DNA of 5,680 nt from Candidatus Hydrogenedentota bacterium (GCA_011046175.1 DSBB01000159.1:1-5680), one strand, 5' to 3'. Numbered from the stretch's first letter, positions 1-5,680 are shown. Notes: a model not told the origin generated them from the sequence alone. Made by a program: numbers and translations.

Positions 1-885
1 ATTGCGTATGGCGTGCCCGGCCTTGGCAGATTCCGCGTGAATATCCTGCGCCAGCGCGGCTCCGTTGGTTTGGTGATGCGCCATGTAAAAGGGGTGATCC
101 AGGATTTTACGTCCCTTAATCTTCCTCCGGTCATGAGTAAGATTGCTGAATTTCCAAGGGGCATGGTGCTCATAACGGGAACAACCGGCAGCGGGAAATC
201 CACAACCCTTGCTTCAATTATTGACTGGCTTAACGGACACAAGCGGGTTCACATTATTACCCTTGAAGACCCCATCGAGTTTTTGCATACCAACAAACGC
301 AGCATCATCACGCAGCGGGAAATCAGCATAGACACCTTGGATTTCCGGGGCGCGCTGCGCGCGGCCATGCGGGAGGACCCGGACGTAATCCTGATCGGGG
401 AAATGAGAGACAACGAGACCTTTCAGACAGCTGTTTCAGCGGCTGAAACCGGCCACCTCGTATTTTCCACCCTACACACTACCAACGTGATGTTGACCAT
501 GGACCGTATCATGGAGATGTTTCCAAGCGATCAACAACAGCAGGTGCGCGGCCAATTGGCGATGCAGCTTCGCGCCTGTGTTTCACAACGCCTGTTGCCT
601 GCTGCGGACGGCAAGGGGCGCGTCCCCGCCATAGAAGTCATGCTGAATAATCCCGGTATTGCGCAGTTGATACGTGAAAACAATCTGCGGCAAATCCCCG
701 GCGCCATGATAGCCGGCGCCGAGGAAGGAATGCAGACCTTCAACATGAGTCTTGCGGCGCTGGTAAAACGCGGGCTGATCAACGAGTCAGACGCCATGCT
801 CGCGTCTGACAACCCGGACGAGCTGAAAATGAATATGCAAGGGATATTCCATAGCGGTTCACGGGGCGGCATTCTCCGGAAGTAG
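1..885 (+). CDS. pilT: PilT/PilU-family type IV pilus retraction ATPase (5'-truncated)
   Basis: Hexameric cytoplasmic ATPase of the secretion-ATPase superfamily. It sits at the base of the type IV pilus and powers pilin disassembly, that is, retraction and twitching. The frame is open from base 1, and the first codons (IAYGVPGLGRFRVN) already match the end of the N-terminal PAS-like domain, so the start lies upstream. About 294 residues are present against roughly 345-370 in the family. Visible motifs: Walker A GTTGSGKST (178-204), Asp box TLEDPIEF (259-282), Walker B DPDVILIGEMRD with catalytic Glu (376-411), His box around GHLVFSTLHTTN (451-486), and a PilT-like GIAQLIRE motif (655-678). 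The C-terminal tail, with NPDELKMNMQGIF, recalls PilU and PilT-2 proteins more than classical PilT, so the paralogue is uncertain. The family call is secure. The downstream neighbour is convergent, so this is the last gene of its transcription unit. Confidence 0.93.
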   Translation: MAYGVPGLGRFRVNILRQRGSVGLVMRHVKGVIQDFTSLNLPPVMSKIAEFPRGMVLITGTTGSGKSTTLASIIDWLNGHKRVHIITLEDPIEFLHTNKRSIITQREISIDTLDFRGALRAAMREDPDVILIGEMRDNETFQTAVSAAETGHLVFSTLHTTNVMLTMDRIMEMFPSDQQQQVRGQLAMQLRACVSQRLLPAADGKGRVPAIEVMLNNPGIAQLIRENNLRQIPGAMIAGAEEGMQTFNMSLAALVKRGLINESDAMLASDNPDELKMNMQGIFHSGSRGGILRK

Positions 886-895
886 CCGCGCTACT
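881..895. terminator. Short hairpin between convergent genes, possible weak terminator
   Basis: AGTAGC and GCTACT form a perfect 6-bp stem around a 3-base loop (CGC). The stem includes the stop codon of the pilus ATPase gene. It lies where transcription from the two convergent genes would meet. There is no real T-run on either side (ATTTC on the plus strand, TCC on the minus strand), so a classical intrinsic terminator is not established. Confidence 0.3.
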
Positions 896-927
896 ATTTC
901 GGGAGTGCACGCGTCGGGTATCGCCCA

Positions 928-1830
928 CTATTTCAGCGGGATAGTCGCCTCACGGTCCTGTTGCTCGCCAACCGTGTAGTCCTTGCCGGGGATCAGTGAT
1001 TTTTCCGCAAAGGAAGGATCGCTCAAGCCGTGTGTGCGCACCTCCATCCTGTCACTGTAAACACGTATCTCCCGGTATTCAACAGGATATTCAGGAAGCG
1101 CCGAGGTGGCTATCTGCACAACGCCGTTACGGCGGTTGATTGCGTTCGTATGCACATGCCCGGAAAAAATAGCCTTAACGTGCGGGTATTTTGAGAGCAC
1201 ACCGACCAGAAGCTCGCCGTTCTCCAGCGTGCCGGCGTCATTGTAATCAGGCCGGCGCAACCGACCGGGAACAGGCAGCGCAGGATAATGGAATGCCAGG
1301 CAGGTGGGGAATTTTGGAAAGGCGTCCAACACGCTTTCCAGCCAGACGAATTGTTCGGGCGGCAAAGCCCAACGCGTATCCCGCAGGTCAGTTTCCTGTC
1401 TTTTGGCTGCATCCGGATCGGGAAAAGGCATCAATGCCCCGTCGTTCCATACCCACCACGGGTCCAATACGCAGAAACGCATTTTTTTGTGTACAAAAGT
1501 GTATACGGTGTTCGGCGTGGGCAAATGACTTTCATACGCCTCAAGAAACCATGCCCGCGACGCCATATCATAAAAGTCATGGTTGCCCCCCATCGGATAG
1601 TATGGAATGCCCAGCGAATCCAGCATGTCCCGCGCATCAAACACTGATTTTCGCGTCCGATGACTTACGATATCCCCCGTTACCAGAATAAAATCGGGAT
1701 TAAGCCGCGCCAAATCGCTGCGCAAACATTCCATGACTCCCGGCATCATGGAACACAAAAAGCGATTATTCCAGACGCCATTGCGTTTGCTGGCCAGATG
1801 CGGATCAGATATTTGTACAAATCGCCACAT
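928..1830 (-). CDS. Calcineurin-like metallophosphoesterase
   Basis: A 300-residue, probably cytoplasmic phosphoesterase with no signal peptide or membrane segment. It has the full di-metal motif set of the calcineurin-like family: D9-x-H11 (SDPHL), G52-D53, G82-N83-H84-D85, H181 (FHYPAL) and G224-H225-x-H227. These residues ligate two metal ions, with H84 as the likely catalytic acid. The arrangement is that of the class III cyclic-nucleotide phosphodiesterase (CpdA-like) and related phosphohydrolase group. The substrate cannot be deduced; cyclic nucleotides, phospholipids or other phosphodiesters are all possible. A tryptophan-rich insert (DPWWVWND, residues 123-130) lies between the GNHD and H181 motifs and may shape the active site. 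The ATG at 1830 has GGGGA five bases upstream (1836-1840), and a sigma70-like promoter precedes it. It is transcribed alone and converges on the pilus ATPase gene. Confidence 0.88.
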   Translation of the reverse strand: MWRFVQISDPHLASKRNGVWNNRFLCSMMPGVMECLRSDLARLNPDFILVTGDIVSHRTRKSVFDARDMLDSLGIPYYPMGGNHDFYDMASRAWFLEAYESHLPTPNTVYTFVHKKMRFCVLDPWWVWNDGALMPFPDPDAAKRQETDLRDTRWALPPEQFVWLESVLDAFPKFPTCLAFHYPALPVPGRLRRPDYNDAGTLENGELLVGVLSKYPHVKAIFSGHVHTNAINRRNGVVQIATSALPEYPVEYREIRVYSDRMEVRTHGLSDPSFAEKSLIPGKDYTVGEQQDREATIPLK

Positions 1831-1863
1831 AACAATCCCCAGGCTGTATTAAAACACACATGA

Positions 1864-1880
1864 CAGGATAATTTATCCTG
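1864..1880. promoter_or_regulatory. Perfect 17-bp palindrome over the -10 box, candidate operator
   Basis: CAGGATAA and TTATCCTG flank a single central base with no mismatch. The predicted -10 box lies inside it and the predicted transcription start is near its promoter-distal edge. It could be an operator, or a small hairpin if transcription begins further upstream. Its half-site differs from the GACAC half-site of the neighbouring palindrome, so two different proteins might bind. Confidence 0.45.
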
Positions 1881-1899
1881 ACACGGACACATGTGTCAA
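1872..1899 (-). promoter_or_regulatory. Predicted sigma70-type promoter of the metallophosphoesterase gene
   Basis: Reading the minus strand, a perfect -35 box TTGACA (1899-1894) is followed after 16 bases by GATAAA (1877-1872), a 4/6 match to TATAAT. An alternative -10, TAAATT (1875-1870, spacing 18), also scores 4/6. Transcription would start near 1865, giving a leader of about 35 bases with GGGGA (1840-1836) ahead of the ATG at 1830. The exact -35 match and the correct orientation and distance support the call. No start-site data are available. Confidence 0.55.
1886..1897. promoter_or_regulatory. Perfect 12-bp palindrome over the -35 box, candidate operator
   Basis: GACACATGTGTC is a perfect palindrome sharing 4 bases with the predicted -35 box. 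Two further copies of the pentamer flank it. On the minus strand the order is GACAC (1910-1906), GACAC (1897-1893), GTGTC (1890-1886), GTGTC (1884-1880). An array of half-sites like this over a -35 element is typical of a dimeric repressor site. I cannot name the regulator. Confidence 0.45.
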
Positions 1900-2050
1900 T
1901 GATAAGTGTCGTCTTTCTTTTTCCAACATCACAGTAATTGTACACAATAACCGACGCGCCGTCACAATATTTTTTCTATTTCGTTTGTATTCAATGAATT
2001 ATTGCGTCTGTTTGGCAGATCGCACAATATGCCCCAATAACAGCGAGTGC

Positions 2051-2126
2051 CCGTCATTACCGCGAAAGCGGGAGTCCGGAAAGCGACTGATTCGTTGGGA
2101 TGGCGGTCTGGATTGCCCGAATTACC
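2051..2126. repeat. Decayed copy of a widespread intergenic palindromic repeat
   Basis: The left part (2051-2077) closely resembles the repeat family with core GTCATTCCCGCGAAAGCGGGAATCC, which is common between genes in many proteobacteria and resembles neisserial dRS3 elements. Here CCGC-GAAA-GCGG (2060-2071) forms a hairpin with a GAAA tetraloop. An outer ATT/AGT pairing is interrupted by one mismatch. About 50 bases on, TCTGGATTGCCCG (2107-2119) looks like the degenerate inverted end of the same element. The spurious plus-strand translation across it, with PSLPRKRES, is the sort such repeats generate. The left hairpin is clear; the right boundary is uncertain. Confidence 0.55.
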
Positions 2127-2190
2127 ACACCGGTTTTAAGTTTGGAGTCGCTCACGCGCCATGTGGCGAAAACAGCACAGAGAATGACGC

Positions 2191-3405
2191 TTATTCATAC
2201 CGGAGCGCTTCGACCGGATCAACACCGCTGGCCTTAATGGCGGGATATACGCCGAAGAAAACTCCCACCGTAAGGCTGAATAAGAACGCCGTCAGCACGG
2301 ACCATGTGGATATGATGACGGGCATCGTGGGGTAAAAAACGCCCAGCGCCAGCGTGGATATCCATGCGATGGTTACGCCCACCAGACCGCCGCATACGCT
2401 GAGTGTGACCGCTTCAATGAGAAATTGCGTGGCAATGTCAGAGCGTCGCGCTCCAACCGCTTTTCGAATGCCCACCTCGCGGGTGCGTTCCCGGACGGAA
2501 ACCAGCATGATGTTCATGATGCCGATACCGCCGACCAACAACGAAATGGCGGCTATTCCCGCAAGCATCAGCCGCAACGCATCCAGAATTTTACCAAAGG
2601 AATCAAGAATGCCGTCCTGATCCACAATGGTAAAATCTTCGTTGTAGTCGTGCGCCGCGATGAGTATTTGTCTGATGGATTCTGTTGCCGGTTTGATGTC
2701 TTCCGGGCTTTTCGCCGCAACGGCGATTTCAAACACCGTGTCTTCGCCGCCGTAAAACATCTGCTGGCCGCTTCGCAACGGTACAATGACAATGTCGTCA
2801 AGGTTAATGCCCAGAACCTGACCGCGTTCCTCGAGAATGCCGACAATAACATGTTTGGAACGATTGATGGAAATCTTTTCATGTAGCGCGGGTTTGCTGC
2901 CGAATATATCCTTTTTCACCTGCATGCCGATGACGCAAACCTTGTTATTCTTGTCAATATCCTGTTCCTCTATGAAACGGCCCGTAAACACTTTCAATTC
3001 CCGGATTACCGCCAAGTCTTCTTGGCATCCTATAAGCAGGCAGTTTTTTTCTATATTTCTGTAGCGGATTTGCGCGGTTCCGATGACGGTGCCGGATACG
3101 GCCTTGACGCCGAAGGCTTTTCGTTTTATTTCCCTGGCATTTTGCGTGGTCAACTTGCGAAAACTGCCCGCATTAACCACAACCATGCTGTTTGTGGTCT
3201 CTTGTTTTCCCGGTGAAATAATGATTACATTGCTTCCCATGCCATTGAATTGGTTTTCGATATACGCCTGTGCGGCTTCCCCGAGGGAGACAAGCAGAAT
3301 AACAGACATAACGCCAATAATAACGCCCAATGTGGTAAGAAAAGAACGCACTTTATTCTCGGACAACGAGCCGAGCGCCATTAAAATGCATTCAAGGATG
3401 TTCAT
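2191..3405 (-). CDS. MacB-like FtsX-fold ABC transporter permease
   Basis: Inner-membrane permease of 404 residues with the MacB/FtsX (type VII ABC) architecture. It has a short cytoplasmic N-terminus with the family hallmark NKVRSFLTTLGVIIGV (17-32) and TM1 at about 22-42. A large periplasmic domain spans about 43-277 (MacB_PCD). Three C-terminal membrane segments follow at about 279-305, 328-355 and 368-390. The cytoplasmic loop ERTREVGIRKAVGARR (306-321), typical of the family, should contact the ATPase. The protein ends VDPVEALRYE, the usual C-terminus for this family. It lacks its own nucleotide-binding domain, which the operon supplies as a separate gene. Its ATG overlaps the adaptor stop in an ATGA (3402-3405), and only a weak GGA precedes it, so translational coupling is likely. 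The length is normal. The substrate is unknown; macrolides, peptides, lipoproteins and siderophores are all known for relatives. Confidence 0.93.
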   Translation of the reverse strand: MNILECILMALGSLSENKVRSFLTTLGVIIGVMSVILLVSLGEAAQAYIENQFNGMGSNVIIISPGKQETTNSMVVVNAGSFRKLTTQNAREIKRKAFGVKAVSGTVIGTAQIRYRNIEKNCLLIGCQEDLAVIRELKVFTGRFIEEQDIDKNNKVCVIGMQVKKDIFGSKPALHEKISINRSKHVIVGILEERGQVLGINLDDIVIVPLRSGQQMFYGGEDTVFEIAVAAKSPEDIKPATESIRQILIAAHDYNEDFTIVDQDGILDSFGKILDALRLMLAGIAAISLLVGGIGIMNIMLVSVRERTREVGIRKAVGARRSDIATQFLIEAVTLSVCGGLVGVTIAWISTLALGVFYPTMPVIISTWSVLTAFLFSLTVGVFFGVYPAIKASGVDPVEALRYE

Positions 3406-4754
3406 AGCAATGATTCCAAGGATTCGACAATGTTAACCTTGCAGCCATCCTGCAATTCCTTGATGCCGATGGAAGTGATGAGCGTCTCCCCTTCCTTCAA
3501 ACCGTCCAATACTTCACGCTCCAACCAGTTGCCTATGCCAACGGCAACCTTTCGCCGCACCGCGCGCCCGTCTTTAACGACAAATCCTTCTTCTTCGCGG
3601 ATCAACGCCTCGCTGGGGACAAGAAGCACATCATCCTTTTCATCAGCGATAACAATCACGTCCGCCGACATGCCGGGCACCAATTTTTCTTTGCCTTCCT
3701 CAATGAGCACTTCCACTTCAAACGTGCGGCTTAAATCCATATTACGGGCGACAGTGGGCGCAATGAAAGACACCCGCCCGGGAAATTCTACATCCCGATA
3801 TGCGTCAACGGTAACGCGCACCTTTTCACCGACTTTGATACGGCCAAAAACCGCTTCGTCAAAAGGCGCCTTAACGTATAGGTCTGAATCGTCAATAATA
3901 TGAGCCACCGCCATGGGAGAGGAGACCGGCATCGCCCCAATGCCGGAAGCGCCGCCCGTTAACGCGCCCGCTCCCGGAATGCCGCCGCCCATGCTCATCG
4001 CTGAACCGGTTGACAGGTCGCCGCCAAATCCGGCGCCAACGCTTTCGCCCACTTCCAGATATATTTTGGCCACAATACCGTCAAAAGGCGCCCGCACTTT
4101 TGTCCAATTCAGAGTGACCGCCGCCTGTTTTCGCATGATCTCGATGGCCTTCAGCCCCGTTTCCGCTTCTTCGATGCGAAGCGGATACAGGTTGAGCAAG
4201 TTGTTTAAGTTCTTATAGGTATCGTCAACCTGATGAAAATTTATTTCAGAAAGATTCACCATGCTCTGAGAGCCGATATCCTCCTGCTCATAGAGCGATT
4301 TATCGCGGTCAAATTCGCGCGCGGCAATGTCACGTGTCCGCTTGAGCGTGGAAATGCGCGAAATGTCGTTTTGATATTGTTGCTTCAATAGTTTTAATGC
4401 GGTTTCCGTTTGCGCCAGACGGATTTCCGCCTGTTCAACCTGATACGCCTGCTGAGTGCAATCCAGTTCCACAAGAACATCGCCCGCTTTTACCCGCGCT
4501 CCTTCCGTCACGGGAATCGCAACCACCTTTCCGATTGTCTCGGCGGCGACCATGGAAGACTTCTCGGGTTCCACTGTTCCTGCGGAAAAGGAGGCGATTG
4601 TTTCTTCGATATGACCGCGTCGCAGCGTTATCGCCGTCACATTTATGACCGGTTCCTGCATGTAAAAATATGCAGCCGGAACGCTTAGAACCGTAATGAA
4701 AATCAGCCAGCCAAGCAGTTTTCTGATTGTTGCCATTGATTTTGTTTTAGCCAT
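3402..4754 (-). CDS. MacA/HlyD-family periplasmic adaptor (membrane fusion protein)
   Basis: Adaptor of 450 residues that would link the permease to an outer-membrane channel. An N-terminal membrane anchor (about 11-31) is followed by the first lipoyl half (about 66-99, with VTEGARVKAGDVLVELD). Next come a long alpha-helical hairpin (about 102-212), the second lipoyl half (213-240, with VRAPFDGIVAKI), a beta-barrel (about 285-370) and a membrane-proximal domain (372-447). A Gly/Ala/Met/Ser-rich insertion at about 240-279 separates the second lipoyl half from the barrel and is unusual in this family. The start at 4754 is chosen because GGTGA lies 7 bases upstream (4766-4762). The next ATG (4736) has no such site. 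The gene begins inside the ATPase coding sequence (52-bp overlap) and ends in a 4-bp overlap with the permease, so the three should be made together. No lipobox is seen, so it is anchored by a helix. Confidence 0.93.
   Translation of the reverse strand: MAKTKSMATIRKLLGWLIFITVLSVPAAYFYMQEPVINVTAITLRRGHIEETIASFSAGTVEPEKSSMVAAETIGKVVAIPVTEGARVKAGDVLVELDCTQQAYQVEQAEIRLAQTETALKLLKQQYQNDISRISTLKRTRDIAAREFDRDKSLYEQEDIGSQSMVNLSEINFHQVDDTYKNLNNLLNLYPLRIEEAETGLKAIEIMRKQAAVTLNWTKVRAPFDGIVAKIYLEVGESVGAGFGGDLSTGSAMSMGGGIPGAGALTGGASGIGAMPVSSPMAVAHIIDDSDLYVKAPFDEAVFGRIKVGEKVRVTVDAYRDVEFPGRVSFIAPTVARNMDLSRTFEVEVLIEEGKEKLVPGMSADVIVIADEKDDVLLVPSEALIREEEGFVVKDGRAVRRKVAVGIGNWLEREVLDGLKEGETLITSIGIKELQDGCKVNIVESLESLL
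3918..4037 (-). other. Glycine/methionine-rich insertion in the adaptor protein
   Basis: Codons 240-279 of the adaptor encode a low-complexity segment rich in Gly, Ala, Ser and Met (M253, M255, M275), with almost no charge and short GGG, GAG and GGA clusters. It falls where the second lipoyl strand hands over to the beta-barrel, normally a short connection. The reading frame continues intact on both sides into good family sequence, so it is an in-frame insertion and not a frameshift. Confidence 0.7.
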
Positions 4755-5491
4755 TCGTCATTCACCAGTCTGCCGTCGCGAAAACTCATGATGCGTTCAG
4801 CGTATTCAGCAATATCACGCTCGTGAGTTACCATGACAATTGTATGTCCTTTTTTATGCAATTCAAGAAAGAGAGCCATAATGCTCTCTCCGCTTGCAGT
4901 GTCCAAATTGCCCGTGGGTTCATCCGCAAACAGGATGGATGGAGAGTTGATAAGCGCCCGCGCTATTGCAACGCGCTGTCGTTGTCCGCCGGATAATTCA
5001 TTTGGGCAGTGCCCCATTCTGTCCTCCAAACCGACTGCCGTAAGCGCCGCCTTGGCGCGTCGTATCCGCTCGCGGCGGCCAACCCCATCATAAAACAACG
5101 GCAACGCGACATTGGTCAGCGCTGTTGTACGACCCAGAAGATTGAAATTCTGAAACACAAACCCTATTTCATGATTCCGAACTCTGGCCAACTGGCCATC
5201 TGACATTTTGCTTACCAGCGATCCAGCGAGCCAATAAGAACCGCTGGTGGGCCGTGAAAGACAGCCGAGAATATCAAGCAATGTGGTTTTCCCGGAACCC
5301 GACGGGCCCATGACTGCCACAAAACTGCCTTGCTGAATTTCAAAAGAAACGCCGGCCAGCGCATGCACAACGGTCTCTCCCATTTCAAACCGTTTTGCAA
5401 CATCGAGAAGACGAATAACAGGTTGGCTTGCGGTGTTATTGGTGGTGTCTTCTTCCATGCGTTTTATATCCGGAACAGCAAGAGCGTTCAT
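4703..5491 (-). CDS. ABC transporter ATPase of the MacB/LolD type
   Basis: Cytoplasmic ATP-binding subunit of 262 residues that energises the permease encoded two genes downstream. All nucleotide-binding motifs are present: Walker A GPSGSGKTT (62-70), Q-loop Q114 (FVFQNFNLL), signature LSGGQ (166-170), Walker B ILFADEPT with D190 and E191 (186-193), D-loop NLDT (195-198) and switch H223 (VTHERD). The pattern ILGCLSRPTSG after Walker A is typical of the MacB/LolD/FtsE-like subfamily. Homology begins only near residue 24 (PVIRLLDVAKRF), so the first 20 or so residues are extra. Start choice is uncertain: neither ATG at 5491 nor ATG at 5458 (residue 12) has a strong ribosome binding site. An in-frame TAA at 5504-5506 rules out a longer protein. 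The adaptor gene starts 52 bp before this gene ends. Confidence 0.93.
   Translation of the reverse strand: MNALAVPDIKRMEEDTTNNTASQPVIRLLDVAKRFEMGETVVHALAGVSFEIQQGSFVAVMGPSGSGKTTLLDILGCLSRPTSGSYWLAGSLVSKMSDGQLARVRNHEIGFVFQNFNLLGRTTALTNVALPLFYDGVGRRERIRRAKAALTAVGLEDRMGHCPNELSGGQRQRVAIARALINSPSILFADEPTGNLDTASGESIMALFLELHKKGHTIVMVTHERDIAEYAERIMSFRDGRLVNDEWLKQNQWQQSENCLAG
4762..4766 (-). promoter_or_regulatory. Ribosome binding site of the adaptor gene inside the ATPase gene
   Basis: GGTGA on the minus strand ends 7 bases before the ATG at 4754. It lies within the last codons of the ATPase gene. It decides the start in favour of 4754 over the in-frame ATG at 4736, where the preceding bases (AAAACAAAATCA) contain no Shine-Dalgarno-like sequence. 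Confidence 0.55.
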
Positions 5492-5497
5492 CCAACG

Positions 5498-5510
5498 CGG
5501 GTTTTACCCG
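5498..5510. promoter_or_regulatory. Small hairpin just upstream of the ATPase start codon
   Basis: CGGGT and ACCCG pair perfectly around a 3-base loop, ending 6 bases before the ATG at 5491 where a ribosome binding site would be expected. In the mRNA (minus strand) it reads CGGGT-AAA-ACCCG. It could limit initiation at 5491 or favour the ATG at 5458. The stem is short and may be chance. Confidence 0.3.
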
Positions 5511-5540
5511 TAACTCAGGCAATACGCACTAATCAAACGC

Positions 5541-5558
5541 ATTCGGTTATTTCCGAAT
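5541..5558. promoter_or_regulatory. 18-bp inverted repeat upstream of the pump operon, candidate operator
   Basis: ATTCGG and CCGAAT are perfect 6-bp arms separated by six bases (TTATTT), centred about 58 bp upstream of the first ATPase ATG. Size and position suit a dimeric repressor such as the TetR or MarR proteins that often control pumps. No such regulator gene is in the window, and I could not place clear -35 and -10 boxes around it, so this is only a candidate. Confidence 0.3.
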
Positions 5559-5680
5559 TCACGGGGATACCGTTAGTTAAGGCATTTGTGACGGTTGAAC
5601 TTCTTTCTTGATCGCAGTTTCTATTCGACGAGTTGTTAAAAGCCTGTCGCACACAGAGGAACATCAGAAATGTCAATACC

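Larger units (their letters stand above)
1831..2190. other. Intergenic region upstream of the phosphoesterase and downstream of the pump operon
   Basis: No credible gene was found. From left to right it holds the phosphoesterase promoter and its palindromes (1864-1910), an AT-rich stretch with a small inverted repeat ATTGT-AC-ACAAT (1937-1948), and a decayed intergenic repeat (2051-2126). A plus-strand open frame from 1985 runs through the repeat and into the antisense of the permease gene, and is not a gene. I see no intrinsic terminator with a T-run for the minus-strand pump operon ending at 2191. Confidence 0.6.
5492..5680. other. Region upstream of the pump operon without a convincing gene
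   Basis: The region holds the two inverted repeats described separately. A minus-strand frame is open from the window edge to a TGA at 5533-5535 (ATG at 5664, 43 codons). Its rare-looking codons (AGA, CGA) and Asn/Ser/Thr-rich translation argue against a gene. It could still be the tail of a gene starting beyond 5680. A second minus-strand frame closes at 5636. TTGACA (5677-5672) lacks a matching -10 box. Confidence 0.45.

Noticed and set aside
433..449. Perfect 17-bp palindrome GTTTCAGC-G-GCTGAAAC inside the pilus ATPase gene
   Set aside because: It encodes the conserved VSAAET stretch before the His box. Codon constraint explains it and no promoter or repeat context is visible.
698..722. 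Two copies of CCGGCGCC in the pilus ATPase gene
   Set aside because: They encode PGAM and AGAEE with GC-rich codons, are short, and look like chance.
893..934. Direct repeat ACTATTTC (893-900 and 927-934) in the gap between convergent genes
   Set aside because: Only 8 bp, with no target-site or element structure between the copies. Likely chance.
1191..1691. Plus-strand open frame of 166 codons
   Set aside because: It is antisense to the phosphoesterase, whose catalytic motifs are all intact. Its translation is rich in Arg, Pro and His and has no recognisable domain.
2157..2168. CGCC-ATGT-GGCG hairpin followed by AAAA on the plus strand, considered as a terminator of the pump operon
   Set aside because: On the transcribed minus strand the T-run comes before the stem instead of after it, and the stem is only 4 bp.
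1985..2335. Plus-strand open frame of 116 codons
   Set aside because: It starts in AT-rich intergenic DNA, reads through the palindromic repeat and ends antisense to the permease gene. It is an artefact of the repeat.
2425..2886. Plus-strand open frame of 153 codons
   Set aside because: It lies wholly antisense to the permease gene, which shows clear family sequence throughout.
3430..3903. Plus-strand open frame of 157 codons
   Set aside because: It lies wholly antisense to the adaptor gene and has a Ser/Thr/Arg-rich shadow composition.
5533..5664. Minus-strand 43-codon open frame upstream of the ATPase gene
   Set aside because: It is short, Asn/Ser/Thr-rich, uses codons unlike its neighbours and lacks a ribosome binding site. 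It could be the tail of a gene beyond the window, but nothing supports that.

Overview
The window carries one truncated gene and four complete ones from a Gram-negative bacterium. The evidence for a Gram-negative envelope is a type IV pilus ATPase together with a periplasmic adaptor protein of the MacA/HlyD kind. Base composition looks close to half GC by eye. I cannot assign a genus or phylum from the sequence alone.

Layout. Bases 1-885 (+) are the 3' part of a PilT/PilU-type pilus-retraction ATPase whose start lies left of the window. It converges across a 42-bp gap on a 300-residue metallophosphoesterase (928-1830, -). A 360-bp intergenic stretch (1831-2190) follows. Its right part holds a decayed copy of a widespread intergenic palindromic repeat. 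Its left part holds a sigma70-like promoter for the phosphoesterase, with a perfect palindrome over each of the -35 and -10 boxes. From 2191 to 5491 (-) lies a compact three-gene export operon, read in the order ATPase, membrane fusion protein, permease. The genes overlap by 52 and 4 bp. The last stretch (5492-5680) has no convincing gene but contains two short inverted repeats upstream of the operon.

How the genes work together. The ATPase (4703-5491), adaptor (3402-4754) and FtsX/MacB-fold permease (2191-3405) have the parts of a MacAB-like tripartite pump, with the MacB ATPase and permease made as separate proteins. The energised permease would work with the adaptor to push a substrate towards an outer-membrane TolC-type channel, which is not encoded here. 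The substrate cannot be told from sequence. The pilus ATPase and the phosphoesterase show no visible functional link to the pump.

I see no tRNA, rRNA, CRISPR array, transposase or phage gene, and no clearly undescribed system. The items most worth a second look are the double-palindrome promoter of the phosphoesterase and a glycine/methionine-rich insertion of about 40 residues in the adaptor protein.
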